The notes under the pieces are model-generated. The model searched no databases. It was not told the origin of the DNA and saw only the letters and a program-made list of their open reading frames with translations. DNA of 64,000 bases. Source: a virus. Location of the stretch: positions 62,001-126,000 of IMG/VR virus record IMGVR_UViG_3300036766_000988, one strand, 5' to 3'. The position numbers and the translations under genes are program-made. Positions within the stretch are counted from its first letter, which is position 1, and every line of letters begins with the position of its first letter. Below are positions 55,003 to 63,884 of this stretch, one piece after another.

Positions 55003-55197
55003 ATGAGCAGGCAGTTCGGCATCTTCAACGATGAGGGTAAAGTCGAGGGCGACTTCTACTCGTTCGAGTCAGCCGCTGCCGCAGTGTCGGAACGCTACAC
55101 GGACGAAGACGAAGTCCACGTGGCCGAGTGCTGCCACGACCATCCCGAACATGAGCGTGAAGCCTGCGAGGAGTGCAACGCGGACGACGTGGTGTAG
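55003..55197 (+). CDS. Small acidic Cys/His protein
   Basis: 64 residues; CCHDHPEHEREACEECNADD is a possible zinc site in a strongly acidic C-terminus. Confidence 0.6.
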   Translation: MSRQFGIFNDEGKVEGDFYSFESAAAAVSERYTDEDEVHVAECCHDHPEHEREACEECNADDVV

Positions 55198-55227
55198 AGA
55201 GATCAAGACCCCAAGAAGGATGACCGG

Positions 55228-56013
55228 ATGAGAACGCTCCCCACGGATGACCATGATCAGATCGCGCTGGCCAAGCTGAACGCTGAGCCGTGGATGGTCG
55301 AGTGTCTCGCGCTCAACCCCGAATACGTCCACTGGGGGCCTGGCGAGGACTACATGTCCACAAAGGGCGACGGGTGGGGTGCATCGAAGGTCTTCCCGAC
55401 GTGGACAGCGTTTGGCCCATGGAGTCTCGACGAGCTGAACGAAATCGTCCACTTCTACTTCGCCGTCGAACGCGACGCGGAGAAATGCACCCTGTGCGAT
55501 GGGGACGGCCTCAACCCTGCAACGCACCAGATCTCGGAGAGCTTCTACGACTTCGACGAGACCGGTCAGCGATGGTGCGAAAACATCACCCAGGACGAGG
55601 TGGACGCTCTCCAGGAGCAGGGCCGCCTTCGCACGTGGGATCGAGAGAAGAAAGAGTGGTCCACGACCCCGCTCACCGCTGCCGAGGTCAACGCAGCGAA
55701 CCGTCGCAGGGGTCTGGGAGACCTCAGCCACGACGCAATCAACCGCTGGATCTTGATCGAAACGCGGGCAAAGCGGCTGGGCGTCTACGGGAAGTGCGAT
55801 GCGTGCAAGGGTGACGGCTACATCTTCACAGCACCGGCTGCTCACTTGGAGCTTACGCTGTGGTTTCTGCACCCGCGCAAGGGAGCGGCAAGAGGCGTAC
55901 GGGTCGAGCACGTGGAGCAGAACGAGCTTCCCACTGTGTTTGCCTTGCTGAACGCCGCCGCCAAGCAGAACGCTGACCGCTTTCGTGCAGTGCAGCAGAA
56001 GGTACAACGGTAA
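55228..56013 (+). CDS. Hypothetical protein with DnaJ-type zinc motifs
   Basis: 261 residues; CTLCDGDGLNPATH at about 90 and CDACKGDGYIFTAP at about 195 make a split CxxCxGxG pair. The N-terminal part (CLALNPEYVHWGPGEDYMST) is unassigned. Confidence 0.65.
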   Translation: MRTLPTDDHDQIALAKLNAEPWMVECLALNPEYVHWGPGEDYMSTKGDGWGASKVFPTWTAFGPWSLDELNEIVHFYFAVERDAEKCTLCDGDGLNPATHQISESFYDFDETGQRWCENITQDEVDALQEQGRLRTWDREKKEWSTTPLTAAEVNAANRRRGLGDLSHDAINRWILIETRAKRLGVYGKCDACKGDGYIFTAPAAHLELTLWFLHPRKGAARGVRVEHVEQNELPTVFALLNAAAKQNADRFRAVQQKVQR

Positions 56014-56246
56014 TGCCGTACCGCAAGGCAGCCTCCATCCCCCAAGAGCCGGGGCTGCCCACGCCACCCCAGCGGTCTTGGTGGTGTAGAACCTTTCACG
56101 ATCACGTGCTCCCCGCACAGGTGATGGGCATAATCGCCTTCCGCTGCGTGGATTGTCCTTGTTGGTGGTACCCACGTGGCCTGGAAGCCGCGAAGCTTGA
56201 GGCTGAGCGCATTCGGGTTGATCGCGAGGAACGCGAGCGCCTCTGA
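56013..56246 (+). CDS. Small hypothetical protein
   Basis: 77 residues; CVDCPCWWYPRGLEAAKLEA and a charged C-terminal helix. Overlaps the previous gene by one base. Confidence 0.6.
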   Translation: MPYRKAASIPQEPGLPTPPQRSWWCRTFHDHVLPAQVMGIIAFRCVDCPCWWYPRGLEAAKLEAERIRVDREERERL

Positions 56247-56280
56247 GGGCGAGATCCTCTTATCCAGCGCTGGAGTACCT

Positions 56281-56670
56281 ATGGTCGACAACTACGATCG
56301 GCGCACCGCTGGTGACGAAGAGCCTTGGCAGGAGCGCCAGGGCGAGGTCATGGAGCCCAAGAAGGCTGTGGACGACCTCGTGGAAGCGCTCGAACGAGAT
56401 CCGGATGACGTCCTCGATGAGGTGGTGGGGAAAGCCCGCAGCCTCTTGGGTGATTTGGACGCAGCCGAGAGCTGCGACAAGGAAACGGACTTCGACGCCA
56501 ACATGCAGGCAGCCCACCGGGCAGTCAAAGAGCTGGCGGAGCTTCTCAAGAAGACCAAGGCGAAGGCCAAGAAGGACGAGCTGCCCGATACGGTCGAGAT
56601 CCTCGACGAGGCTATCGCAGATCTGCGGGGACTTGCGCGGGACATCGACGAGCTGCTGCCCGAAGGCTAG
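56281..56670 (+). CDS. YDRR-family acidic helical protein
   Basis: 129 residues; MVDNYDRRTAGDEEPWQERQ carries the YDRR tag of the genes at 29.6-30.6 kb, followed by an acidic helical bundle (VDDLVEALERDPDDVLDEVV). Confidence 0.68.
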   Translation: MVDNYDRRTAGDEEPWQERQGEVMEPKKAVDDLVEALERDPDDVLDEVVGKARSLLGDLDAAESCDKETDFDANMQAAHRAVKELAELLKKTKAKAKKDELPDTVEILDEAIADLRGLARDIDELLPEG

Positions 56671-56696
56671 AGCGGCGGTGTACCCTAGAGGTACCC

Positions 56697-57083
56697 ATGA
56701 AGAGCAAGCTCAAGAAGTGGCCTGCGGATGACAAGCCCGGGTCAGCGGCCGAGATCATCCAAGGGGTCGAGCAGATCCTGCGCAAGGGATACCGGCTCGA
56801 ACGCACCAAGGAGCCCTTGCAGTACCAGGGCTACGGGCTCGGCATCCACAGTCTTGGGTGTAGCCCCGACCTCAACAGCACCTTCACCCGGTCGAACCTC
56901 CAGTACCACGCAGAGCGGGATCGCGACCTTCTGGCTGTCGCCCTGATGGCCGTCTTCAACCTCGGGATCGAGCAGGGGCGTCGGATGGACTCCGGAGAGC
57001 TGAGTCTTCTTCGTCGATTTGTGGACGATCTTCATCCTCTTCCCCCCAAGGCACCTGTCCCCGCAAAGCGTCAGCGTCCGTGA
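56697..57083 (+). CDS. Hypothetical protein overlapping an HNH gene tail-to-tail
   Basis: 128 residues, MKSKLKKWPADDKPGSAAEI. Its last 128 bases overlap the convergent HNH gene. Confidence 0.6.
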   Translation: MKSKLKKWPADDKPGSAAEIIQGVEQILRKGYRLERTKEPLQYQGYGLGIHSLGCSPDLNSTFTRSNLQYHAERDRDLLAVALMAVFNLGIEQGRRMDSGELSLLRRFVDDLHPLPPKAPVPAKRQRP

Positions 57084-57348
57084 GGTAGCCCGGATGCAGA
57101 CCGTCATGCACCTCCCGGTGGCAGCGGCAGCATAACAAAACGCATTTCAGCAGCTCGGGCACGATCCTCTTCCAACTGGTGACCGACGAGATCGAGAAGT
57201 CCTTCTCGGTGGGGTCTAGATGGTGGAGATCCATCGCTGCATCACAGCGGTCGTAGCCGCAGATCCGGCACCGCCCGCCCATGTGAGCGATCACCCGGCG
57301 TCGTAGAGCTGCGCGTCTGGTAGCGACCCCAAATTTGTCCGGCTTCAT
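56956..57348 (-). CDS. HNH endonuclease
   Basis: 130 residues; CRICGYDRCDAAMDLHHLDP (zinc Cys, HH) and CVLLCCRCHREVHDGLHPGY complete the HNH core. The N-terminus is basic. Antisense to the plus-strand operon, a typical insertion pattern for free-standing homing nucleases. Confidence 0.82.
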   Translation of the reverse strand: MKPDKFGVATRRAALRRRVIAHMGGRCRICGYDRCDAAMDLHHLDPTEKDFSISSVTSWKRIVPELLKCVLLCCRCHREVHDGLHPGYLTDADALRGQVPWGEEDEDRPQIDEEDSALRSPSDAPARSRG

Positions 57349-57418
57349 CCGGGCGGCCTACACCAAAGATGGCTGAACTGAGGCCTCCGGAGGTGTAGTA
57401 AAGAAAAGAGGTGTCTGC

Positions 57419-57634
57419 ATGGGTACCCGGGGATGCGTGGCGGTCGGTACGTTGAAGAAGTGGCGCGGCGTTTACAACCACAATGACAGCTACGCGACGG
57501 GGCTTGGACGCGAGGTGTGGCAGAAGCTCCAAGAAGCTCGAAGAGACGCGGGCCTGAAAGCATTCGCCGAACGGTTGGCACTCCAACGGACCCGACTGCC
57601 TGCGATGTCGCAAAGCGTGGGACCGGCTTCCTGA
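57419..57634 (+). CDS. Small MGTRG-type phage protein
   Basis: 71 residues; MGTRGCVAVGTLKKWRGVYN then HNDSYATGLGREVW recalls a phage family that starts MGTRG and has YNHxDSYPxGLG. Function unknown; shorter than I expect for the family. Confidence 0.6.
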   Translation: MGTRGCVAVGTLKKWRGVYNHNDSYATGLGREVWQKLQEARRDAGLKAFAERLALQRTRLPAMSQSVGPAS

Positions 57635-57652
57635 ATCCGAACGGCGCTCACC

Positions 57653-57943
57653 ATGGGAGACAGCGTGATGGCTCGCACGAAAGAAGATACGATCTGGAAC
57701 TTCCGCGACGCAGGTCTGCTGCTCATCCGAGCCCTCGAAGATCTGCATGGAGCTGAGTCCATGCTCATGCTCAGAACTTCTGAGGGAAGTGCCGCCCCTG
57801 CTGACGCTCTTACCAGAACGGCTAGCCGCATCAAGGCCGCCGCCAAACACATCGAGGCTATCCAGCTTGTGCTGAAGGCTGAGGTCAAAAACAAGTTGCG
57901 TCAGCAAAAACCAGCACGGAAACGCGTTGTCCGTGGGGGATAA
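57653..57943 (+). CDS. Hypothetical helical protein
   Basis: 96 residues, MGDSVMARTKEDTIWNFRDA, basic C-terminus (RQQKPARKRVVRGG). Confidence 0.6.
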   Translation: MGDSVMARTKEDTIWNFRDAGLLLIRALEDLHGAESMLMLRTSEGSAAPADALTRTASRIKAAAKHIEAIQLVLKAEVKNKLRQQKPARKRVVRGG

Positions 57944-58238
57944 CAGAACGCCGTTCGCCCATCGGTTGCTCAGGGAAGCCGGAAAGGCTGGCTACAGATC
58001 GTTCCTCAACTGTTCGATCCATGTAAGCCCCGAGACCTGGCTCAAACTTCGGGAGTCTGCTCTGGTTGATGACCTCACCGAAGAAGTGCGAATGGTCGGA
58101 GGGACCATGCAGGTCTACAGGAAGCAGACGACAGAGTACGTAGGGGTTTTTCTTGGGGGCCGTGTGTACGTGTCCGAGAAGATCAACAACACCACTTTCA
58201 TCGTCAACGACGTACGCGTTCCCATCTTCCCAAACTGA
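57927..58238 (+). CDS. Hypothetical protein (TTG start)
   Basis: 103 residues, (M)SVGDNRTPFAHRLLREAGKA; beta-rich second half. Overlaps the previous gene by 17 bases. Confidence 0.55.
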   Translation: MSVGDNRTPFAHRLLREAGKAGYRSFLNCSIHVSPETWLKLRESALVDDLTEEVRMVGGTMQVYRKQTTEYVGVFLGGRVYVSEKINNTTFIVNDVRVPIFPN

Positions 58239-58244
58239 GGAGCC

Positions 58245-58730
58245 ATGAACACCATCGAACGTCTCGAAGAGCTGCTGGCCAAGAAAGACCAGGAGCTGGA
58301 GGAGAAGGACGCCGAGCTGCAAAAGGCCAGCGAGGAGAACGACCGCCTGGAACGCGAGCTGAAGGGCAGCCTCGACGGCTGGCGACACTCCGTGGAGCTG
58401 CCTGACGACGATCTGCCGGTTCCCCGCCTGGAGGTGGTTTACGTTCTGGATGACGGGTGGAGCGACTTCCGGGTCATCTACCGGCTGGTGATGAAGCACC
58501 TGTTGGGGAACCTGGTCGCGATCCCGCTGAGCTACACGAAGATCAGCGGCGGCCCCAACAAGGAACCCGAAGCCGATCATCTGCCGTTCCGAGACGGCGC
58601 CCACATGGCGCACGACGCAGCTCTCTTCGGGATTCCCGCGTTCAAGCTCCTGCCCGGGAAGCTGCCCAAGCGGCTCGATCTCAGTGGGTATGGAGCCACC
58701 GAGAAGGGCCAGAAGGATCGACGGCCCTAA
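58245..58730 (+). CDS. Coiled-coil plus globular protein
   Basis: 161 residues; residues 1-45 form a clear coiled coil (LEELLAKKDQELEEKDAELQ), then an alpha/beta domain (LPVPRLEVVYVLDDGWSDFR). Confidence 0.65.
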   Translation: MNTIERLEELLAKKDQELEEKDAELQKASEENDRLERELKGSLDGWRHSVELPDDDLPVPRLEVVYVLDDGWSDFRVIYRLVMKHLLGNLVAIPLSYTKISGGPNKEPEADHLPFRDGAHMAHDAALFGIPAFKLLPGKLPKRLDLSGYGATEKGQKDRRP

Positions 58731-58750
58731 AGTTGGCCCGCCCTCAGCGG

Positions 58751-58927
58751 ATGACCGATGCTGCCCTCATGATCAAGCTCCGCCTCGACATCTCGCTCCC
58801 CGATTCCGCTGACGTGACCGCTGTGGTGTACCTCCTCCGGGCCACCCGCCAGCTCGTCGGGCTCATCTGGCCCGGGGCCACCCTTCGGTGCCATCCGGCG
58901 TTCATCACCAGGCCCAAGACCTCATGA
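58751..58927 (+). CDS. Small hypothetical protein
   Basis: 58 residues from MTDAALMIKLRLDISLPDSA. ATGA overlap with the next gene. Confidence 0.5.
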   Translation: MTDAALMIKLRLDISLPDSADVTAVVYLLRATRQLVGLIWPGATLRCHPAFITRPKTS

Positions 58928-59100
58928 GTCGTAGAACCGAACCTTGGTGGGTCTGCTCATGTGGGGCCAAAATCGCCCGCCCGGGCAAAAACCTCGCGGC
59001 TGCGTCCCGAGCGCATCGAGAAGCAACTGGGTGCCAAGGATCGAACGGTCTCGTGCAAGTGGCGCAGTCTCGTAAAACCACCCGCAAAAAGGTCCCGTGA
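58924..59100 (+). CDS. Small basic Cys protein
   Basis: 58 residues, MSRRTEPWWVCSCGAKIARP, Lys/Arg-rich end. Stop overlaps the GTG of the next gene. Confidence 0.55.
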   Translation: MSRRTEPWWVCSCGAKIARPGKNLAAASRAHREATGCQGSNGLVQVAQSRKTTRKKVP

Positions 59101-59261
59101 AGTACTTCGTGATCGATGAAGACCAGCTCCGGAAGCTCAAAGCGGCTTCAACCAGGCTCCACACCGAGAACCGGATGAACGGAGACGAGATGCGTGATCT
59201 CGGGCACCTGCTGGCCGACATCGAACGCGTCTGCCGCGAATTCCCCGTTCCCGAAACCTAG
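59097..59261 (+). CDS. Small hypothetical protein (GTG start)
   Basis: 54 residues, (M)KYFVIDEDQLRKLKAASTRL, in a GTGA overlap. Its last 4 bases overlap the convergent gene. Confidence 0.5.
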   Translation: MKYFVIDEDQLRKLKAASTRLHTENRMNGDEMRDLGHLLADIERVCREFPVPET

Positions 59262-60469
59262 GCTGCCTCGCCAGAAGCTTCTTCGAGGGCCTCGGCCAGG
59301 ACGTCGGGGTCGAGATCCTTGAGCTGATCGGCGACCAACTTCGTGATGTAAGCCGTCATGAGGTCTCGGTCGTCACCCTTGGGGGCCTCGGCCGCATGGA
59401 CCACGTGTTCGAGCACGTGCGTGATCCCGTGCCCGAAATGACCAAGCTCCTCGACGGTTACGAGATTGCCGAGCCCGTGGGTCACCGTGTTGAGGGCGAG
59501 CTTCTTGGCGAGCGCCTTGGTGAAGCTCTCGGCGGTCTTAGCGGCAAGCCCCTTGAGCCCAGCTCCGAGGCCGCCCGTGACGGCAGCCGTCGCGACCGTC
59601 AAGGCCACGTCGAAGGCCACCATCTTGACGGCCTTCTTCTGCTCCTTGGTCATCTTCTCGCCCTTGAGCACGGCCTTGATGCCCTGCCCGGCGGTCTTGA
59701 ACTCGTGCGCCTCGTGTTTGATCGCGTGCTTCGCGTTCTGGTAGACCTTATCCGGAAGAGCTTCGAGGCTCTTGTGCATGGACTGCAAAACACCACGCCG
59801 GTGGGCATCGTCCGAGACGAACTTCTTGATCTCGGTGGGGGCGTTTGAGAGGAAGCTCTTGGCCTTCTGGGAGAGCGACTGGAGGCGCTCTTTGAAGGTC
59901 TTCTTGGGTTGGTCAGCGGACTCTTCGTGCTCCGCCTTGGGCTTCTCAGCCGGGGGAGCCTCGGGCTTCGGCTGCTGCACATCAGGCTTCTTGACGTGAT
60001 GCTTCGTCTTGTCCGCGCCCGGGTGCTCCTTGAGATACTCCCGTAGAGCCTCGGGGCTGCTGAACTCGAACCCCTGTTGCTCGAAGGACTTCAAGTACCG
60101 AGCTGCCACTCGAAGAGTCAGGGCTGCCTGCTTGATCGGGATGCCGTTTTTCACGCTGATGGTTCCAGGGCCCTTTTCGAACGGCTGCCACGAACGTTCC
60201 GTCTGCGATCCCGTGACGTGCATCGAAACCCGGTTGAGCGCCATCGTCAACCAGCTCACGATGTCCGAACTTCCCAGAGGGAACGAGCTTTCTGACGTGA
60301 CCCCGAAGTTCGAAAGGACATGCTTGAAGCGGTACGTCTTGTACCCAGACTTCCCCGTCACCTCGATGATCGAGAACTTGAGGCCCCCATCAGCGATGTG
60401 GAAGTACGCCTGCTCCAAGATTCTCTCGGTCGGCTCCTCGGGTAGGCTCGGCGTCGGCTCGTCCATCAC
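59258..60469 (-). CDS. Hypothetical protein with Lys/Pro linker and hydrophobic C-terminal helices
   Basis: 403 residues. N-terminal beta domain (residues 1-110), ALTLRVAARYLKSFEQQGFE (a match to the RIVxRFL-type leader but internal), a Pro/Lys/Glu linker (VKKPDVQQPKPEAPPAEKPK), then helices including VAFDVALTVATAAVTGGLGA that could insert in membranes. Possibly a virion or injection protein; the internal motif could mark a maturation cleavage site. Confidence 0.6.
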   Translation of the reverse strand: MMDEPTPSLPEEPTERILEQAYFHIADGGLKFSIIEVTGKSGYKTYRFKHVLSNFGVTSESSFPLGSSDIVSWLTMALNRVSMHVTGSQTERSWQPFEKGPGTISVKNGIPIKQAALTLRVAARYLKSFEQQGFEFSSPEALREYLKEHPGADKTKHHVKKPDVQQPKPEAPPAEKPKAEHEESADQPKKTFKERLQSLSQKAKSFLSNAPTEIKKFVSDDAHRRGVLQSMHKSLEALPDKVYQNAKHAIKHEAHEFKTAGQGIKAVLKGEKMTKEQKKAVKMVAFDVALTVATAAVTGGLGAGLKGLAAKTAESFTKALAKKLALNTVTHGLGNLVTVEELGHFGHGITHVLEHVVHAAEAPKGDDRDLMTAYITKLVADQLKDLDPDVLAEALEEASGEAA

Positions 60470-60490
60470 CAGTACCCGGACATCGAAAGG

Positions 60491-61282
60491 CTAGCGAGGG
60501 GGCAGGAACCGCTCGTAGGCCTCTTCCTGGATGTCTTGGATCGCCCATTGGACAGCCTGGTTGTCCTCGTTCGGGTCATTCGGGTCGACCCCGTGATGCC
60601 GGATGTAGGCTTCGACCTTCTCGTGGTGCAGCTCGCGCCGGAGGAGCTGCCCGACCGTGTAGGAGAGCTGCTGACGGAGCTTCGCTTGCTCGTCGTGAAC
60701 ACCTTGGCCGAAAGGCTCGAACCCGAGTGGGATGGCGCCCGCTTTCACGCCCTCGACCGCTCTCTCGATCTTCGGAGCGACCTCTTTCTCGAAGAACTCT
60801 TGGGCGAGCCGGTTGATGGTCTTCTGGTAGTCCGTCTCGGAATCCGCGATCGACTTCTTGAGGGCTTCGATCTGCTGGTGTTCTCGGTGGTGCATCTCCT
60901 TCTCGATGGCCTCGAACTCCTGGTGCGTGACCCGGTTGAGCTGGCCCTTCTTTTCGAGCTGCACGATCTTCAAGCTGTAGTGCCGATCCGAGCCGCCTTC
61001 CTTATCATTCCCGTCGGTCACCCGCCACATGGCGACGTACTTGCGATCCACGTCGTAAACCCACAAGAATCGCCACTTGTTCTCTGGGCGACCCAGGTTC
61101 ATGATCCGTGCATCCCCCGCCCACGCCGGGTCTTCTTGATCGCCCAGCGGGCCCCCGTCAGTCGACAAGACGTACTTCCGGCCCCCGATGGTCTCGTGCG
61201 GGCCGGTGGGCTTCGGCTTGAAGGGCACCACGACGGCGGCCAAGAACCGACGGACTACGCGCTCGATCAAGGGATCCATCAC
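60491..61282 (-). CDS. Hypothetical protein with RIVxRFL-type N-terminus
   Basis: 263 residues; MMDPLIERVVRRFLAAVVVP leader, then an alpha/beta region (FLWVYDVDRKYVAMWRVTDG) and a long coiled helix (EKEMHHREHQQIEALKKSIA). No enzyme motif. Confidence 0.65.
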   Translation of the reverse strand: MMDPLIERVVRRFLAAVVVPFKPKPTGPHETIGGRKYVLSTDGGPLGDQEDPAWAGDARIMNLGRPENKWRFLWVYDVDRKYVAMWRVTDGNDKEGGSDRHYSLKIVQLEKKGQLNRVTHQEFEAIEKEMHHREHQQIEALKKSIADSETDYQKTINRLAQEFFEKEVAPKIERAVEGVKAGAIPLGFEPFGQGVHDEQAKLRQQLSYTVGQLLRRELHHEKVEAYIRHHGVDPNDPNEDNQAVQWAIQDIQEEAYERFLPPR

Positions 61283-61303
61283 CCTGATGGTACGACAAGA
61301 ACT

Positions 61304-61522
61304 CTACTCGGTGGAGAAGAACTTCCGCTTTCGCTCGTCGGATTCCCGCTTGGACTCGCAGGTCGCGAAGGTGTCCCGCTTGAACCGAATGGGGTCTCGT
61401 ACCGGGATGTCGTCGGTCCCAGCCGCTCGATGCCCAACGACCCCACACGGGCAGGTCATGACATCGATCTTCTTGCCCTTCACGACCTTCGTGAAGCTGT
61501 AGACCGGTCGGTGGCCTTTCAC
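61304..61522 (-). CDS. Small zinc-like protein (GTG start)
   Basis: 72 residues, (M)KGHRPVYSFTKVVKGKKIDV, CPCG pair and later Cys. GTGA overlap with the upstream stop sets the start. Confidence 0.55.
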   Translation of the reverse strand: MKGHRPVYSFTKVVKGKKIDVMTCPCGVVGHRAAGTDDIPVRDPIRFKRDTFATCESKRESDERKRKFFSTE

Positions 61523-61728
61523 GTCGTACTCGTTTGGGCCAGGAGGCCATTGTACGCACGGACAAGCGCGACGAGATCGTGGTCCTCGGCTCGTCCACAA
61601 ATAAACGGTCTCCGGTCACACTTATCGTCGTGTGCGTGATGCTCCCCACACGGTTCGTAGCCGCCCCAACATGAACTCGTGTGTACGTGAGCACGTCGTT
61701 TGAGCCGATTGAACTGTTCCGGTGTCAT
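61519..61728 (-). CDS. Small His/Cys protein
   Basis: 69 residues from MTPEQFNRLKRRAHVHTSSC; HHAHDDKCDRRPFICGRAED may bind metal. Coupled by overlap on both sides. Confidence 0.55.
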   Translation of the reverse strand: MTPEQFNRLKRRAHVHTSSCWGGYEPCGEHHAHDDKCDRRPFICGRAEDHDLVALVRAYNGLLAQTSTT

Positions 61729-62033
61729 GCCAACCCCAAGAGGTTGTTGAGCGGCTTCTGGTCCTTGGCCCATTGCGCCCGTACGGCTGCCTCCCACACA
61801 GGCCGGTGAGCCTCAATGAACGGTGCTTCGGAGTCGTGTCCGACACACACCCATTCGTCGTCGCTCTCTCGGTAGTACTGGAGACGGCCCAAGTAGATGC
61901 GATTGGGCGTGCCCCCAGAGTCGACTTCCACAGACCCTTCGATTTGGAAATGGGTACGAAGCAGATCGTGAATCACGATCTTTAGAGCGTTTGGCTCCGT
62001 TTCAGCGGTGACGGTAACGTACGTGGACTTCAT
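61725..62033 (-). CDS. Hypothetical alpha/beta protein
   Basis: 102 residues, MKSTYVTVTAETEPNALKIV; strand-helix-strand pattern. ATGA overlaps with neighbours. Confidence 0.65.
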   Translation of the reverse strand: MKSTYVTVTAETEPNALKIVIHDLLRTHFQIEGSVEVDSGGTPNRIYLGRLQYYRESDDEWVCVGHDSEAPFIEAHRPVWEAAVRAQWAKDQKPLNNLLGLA

Positions 62034-62254
62034 CGAAGTACCTGCTGACGCCGTTGGTAGGGGGTGGGGAAAAGCAGCTCAAGCTTCCGCGCCTCCGAGA
62101 GGGGCATCAGGAGCGTGCCGCTCTCGGCAAAGTCTTCATCACCCGGGCCGGTTCTGATGTAGATGCGGATGACCGTGGGGGTCGAAGGTGCCTGTTGGCC
62201 ACCATCAGGGTAGAGGGTGGCCACGAAGTCCTTCGTGAGATCGAGCAGCATCAC
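62030..62254 (-). CDS. Small hypothetical protein
   Basis: 74 residues, MMLLDLTKDFVATLYPDGGQ. Overlaps the flanking genes by four bases each. Confidence 0.6.
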   Translation of the reverse strand: MMLLDLTKDFVATLYPDGGQQAPSTPTVIRIYIRTGPGDEDFAESGTLLMPLSEARKLELLFPTPYQRRQQVLR

Positions 62255-62949
62255 CCCTCCGGGTTCTGGTGCCGGGGGCAGTTACGCATCGAGGTCTCGG
62301 CGCAGTAACAGGGGATCTTCAACAATGCTCGTGCTTCTTCACCGAGGCGCTGACACCATCCGCATTCCGGAGCCTGAGACGACATATGCAGCGGACAGGA
62401 CGGGTTCTGAAGCTCGCCCCGTACCTCGAAGCCACACAGCGACAGGCAGTATCGATACCTGGGGGTGCCGACAGGGTGTGTGCCATCGCCCAGGATACCG
62501 CCGCACTTGGGACACGGGTCCGCAGGCTTGGGAGGTTCTTGCTGGCCCGTTCCACGGCAGACGGTGCATGGATACGATTTGAAGTCATGCAGCTCGCCGG
62601 AGCCTTCACATTCAGGACAAGGACGAGGTGACTGAGCGAGACGCCGGTTTTTGGTGTTCACGAGGTCGTTGAGCCGCAGGGCAGCCCTGCACGCCACCTC
62701 AATGTCCGGCACGGAGCCTGTCGCCAGCATCTCCTTCGATGTTGGAGCGATCGACAACAGGCTCTCGACAGCATGCTGTTCTGCTTCCGTCAGCCCCTCG
62801 TACCCGGGTGGAGCAGCTTGCTTCTCTTGTGCCGCCAAGGCCTTGTTGATCGAGCACGAAGCCCGCATTGCACAGGCCTCGGGATCGGCGCACATGTACG
62901 GTTTGTCGTTGGCCTTGAGTGGAGCGTGGCATTTACGACACTGGTTCAT
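62251..62949 (-). CDS. Multi-zinc-finger protein with DnaJ-type motifs
   Basis: 232 residues; at least five Cys pairs (CRKCHAPLKANDKPYMC, CPECEGSGELHDF, CTVCRGTGQ, CPKCGGILG, CGWCQRLG). CPECEGSG/CTVCRGTG is the DnaJ CxxCxGxG signature. Probably a protein- or RNA-binding scaffold. Confidence 0.7.
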   Translation of the reverse strand: MNQCRKCHAPLKANDKPYMCADPEACAMRASCSINKALAAQEKQAAPPGYEGLTEAEQHAVESLLSIAPTSKEMLATGSVPDIEVACRAALRLNDLVNTKNRRLAQSPRPCPECEGSGELHDFKSYPCTVCRGTGQQEPPKPADPCPKCGGILGDGTHPVGTPRYRYCLSLCGFEVRGELQNPSCPLHMSSQAPECGWCQRLGEEARALLKIPCYCAETSMRNCPRHQNPEG

Positions 62950-63884
62950 CCCGGGTTCCCGCTCCCCTCCGGCTTACGATCTCGTTCAGGGCCCCCAGTC
63001 CGCAGCTCACTGCATCGGGTACTCTGACACCAACCTTGACGAGCATCTGGACCGTCCACGTTGTTCAGGAAGGCACAGACCCAGCACCGCCACGGAACGA
63101 ACTTGGGGGTCTCCTTCTCAACCATGGCAGGCGCGTAGTCGCAAACATCGTGGCGCTCTCCATCCGCGCAGTCGTAGCAGATGGTACCTGGAGGGGGCTT
63201 TCTTGCCTGAACCAGAGCCGCGAGCTTTCCCCGCAGCACGTACGCGACCTCCTGACCGGTCTGGCGGCTGAGCATCTTGCTGTCCTCAGCCCATCGGGCG
63301 CAGTCCTCGACCAGAGCTTCCAGCTCATCCACCCGGGTGCGCTCGACCGTGAGGTTGGCTTCGAGGTCGTTGCGCCATGCCTGGAAGTCGTCGTCTAGTT
63401 GGGACCAGCGCTCGATGATGGGCTGATGCCGTTCGAGGATGTCCTCAACGTGCTTGAGCTTCTCCTGGGTCTCTTCCAGGGCGTTCTCGGCCACCTGACG
63501 GGCGTTGCGTTCCAGCCACAACAGGGCCGACGGAGGATGAGGCCCCATCGCCGCCCTGACGGCCTCGATGCCAGCTCGCCACTCCGGGTTCAGCGCCATC
63601 GACTGGCGGATGTACTCCCCGAGGCTGGTCAGCAGGGCCTCGCAGGCTTCCATGGCCAGGTCAGCTCGGGCCTGCTCGACACGGGGGGCAGCGGCCTGTG
63701 TCCTTCGCATCTCATCGATGATCCGAAGCAGTGTATCCCGGTCGACATGAGCCTCATGGATCTCGGTCTCGGTGCGGGACTCGGCCCACCCCCGACTCTC
63801 GACCTTGAGACTCCAGTTCTTGCGGATGCGCTCCTGTTCCGCGTGTCGCTTGCGGATCTCAGCTTCAGACTCGGGCGTTGTCAT
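62946..63884 (-). CDS. Coiled-coil protein with C-terminal Cys cluster
   Basis: 312 residues. Long heptad-like helix from about 5 to 200 (NALEETQEKLKHVEDILERH), then CYDCADGERHDVCDYAP and CWVCAFLN zinc-like pairs. ATGA overlap with the upstream partial gene. Confidence 0.65.
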   Translation of the reverse strand: MTTPESEAEIRKRHAEQERIRKNWSLKVESRGWAESRTETEIHEAHVDRDTLLRIIDEMRRTQAAAPRVEQARADLAMEACEALLTSLGEYIRQSMALNPEWRAGIEAVRAAMGPHPPSALLWLERNARQVAENALEETQEKLKHVEDILERHQPIIERWSQLDDDFQAWRNDLEANLTVERTRVDELEALVEDCARWAEDSKMLSRQTGQEVAYVLRGKLAALVQARKPPPGTICYDCADGERHDVCDYAPAMVEKETPKFVPWRCWVCAFLNNVDGPDARQGWCQSTRCSELRTGGPERDRKPEGSGNPG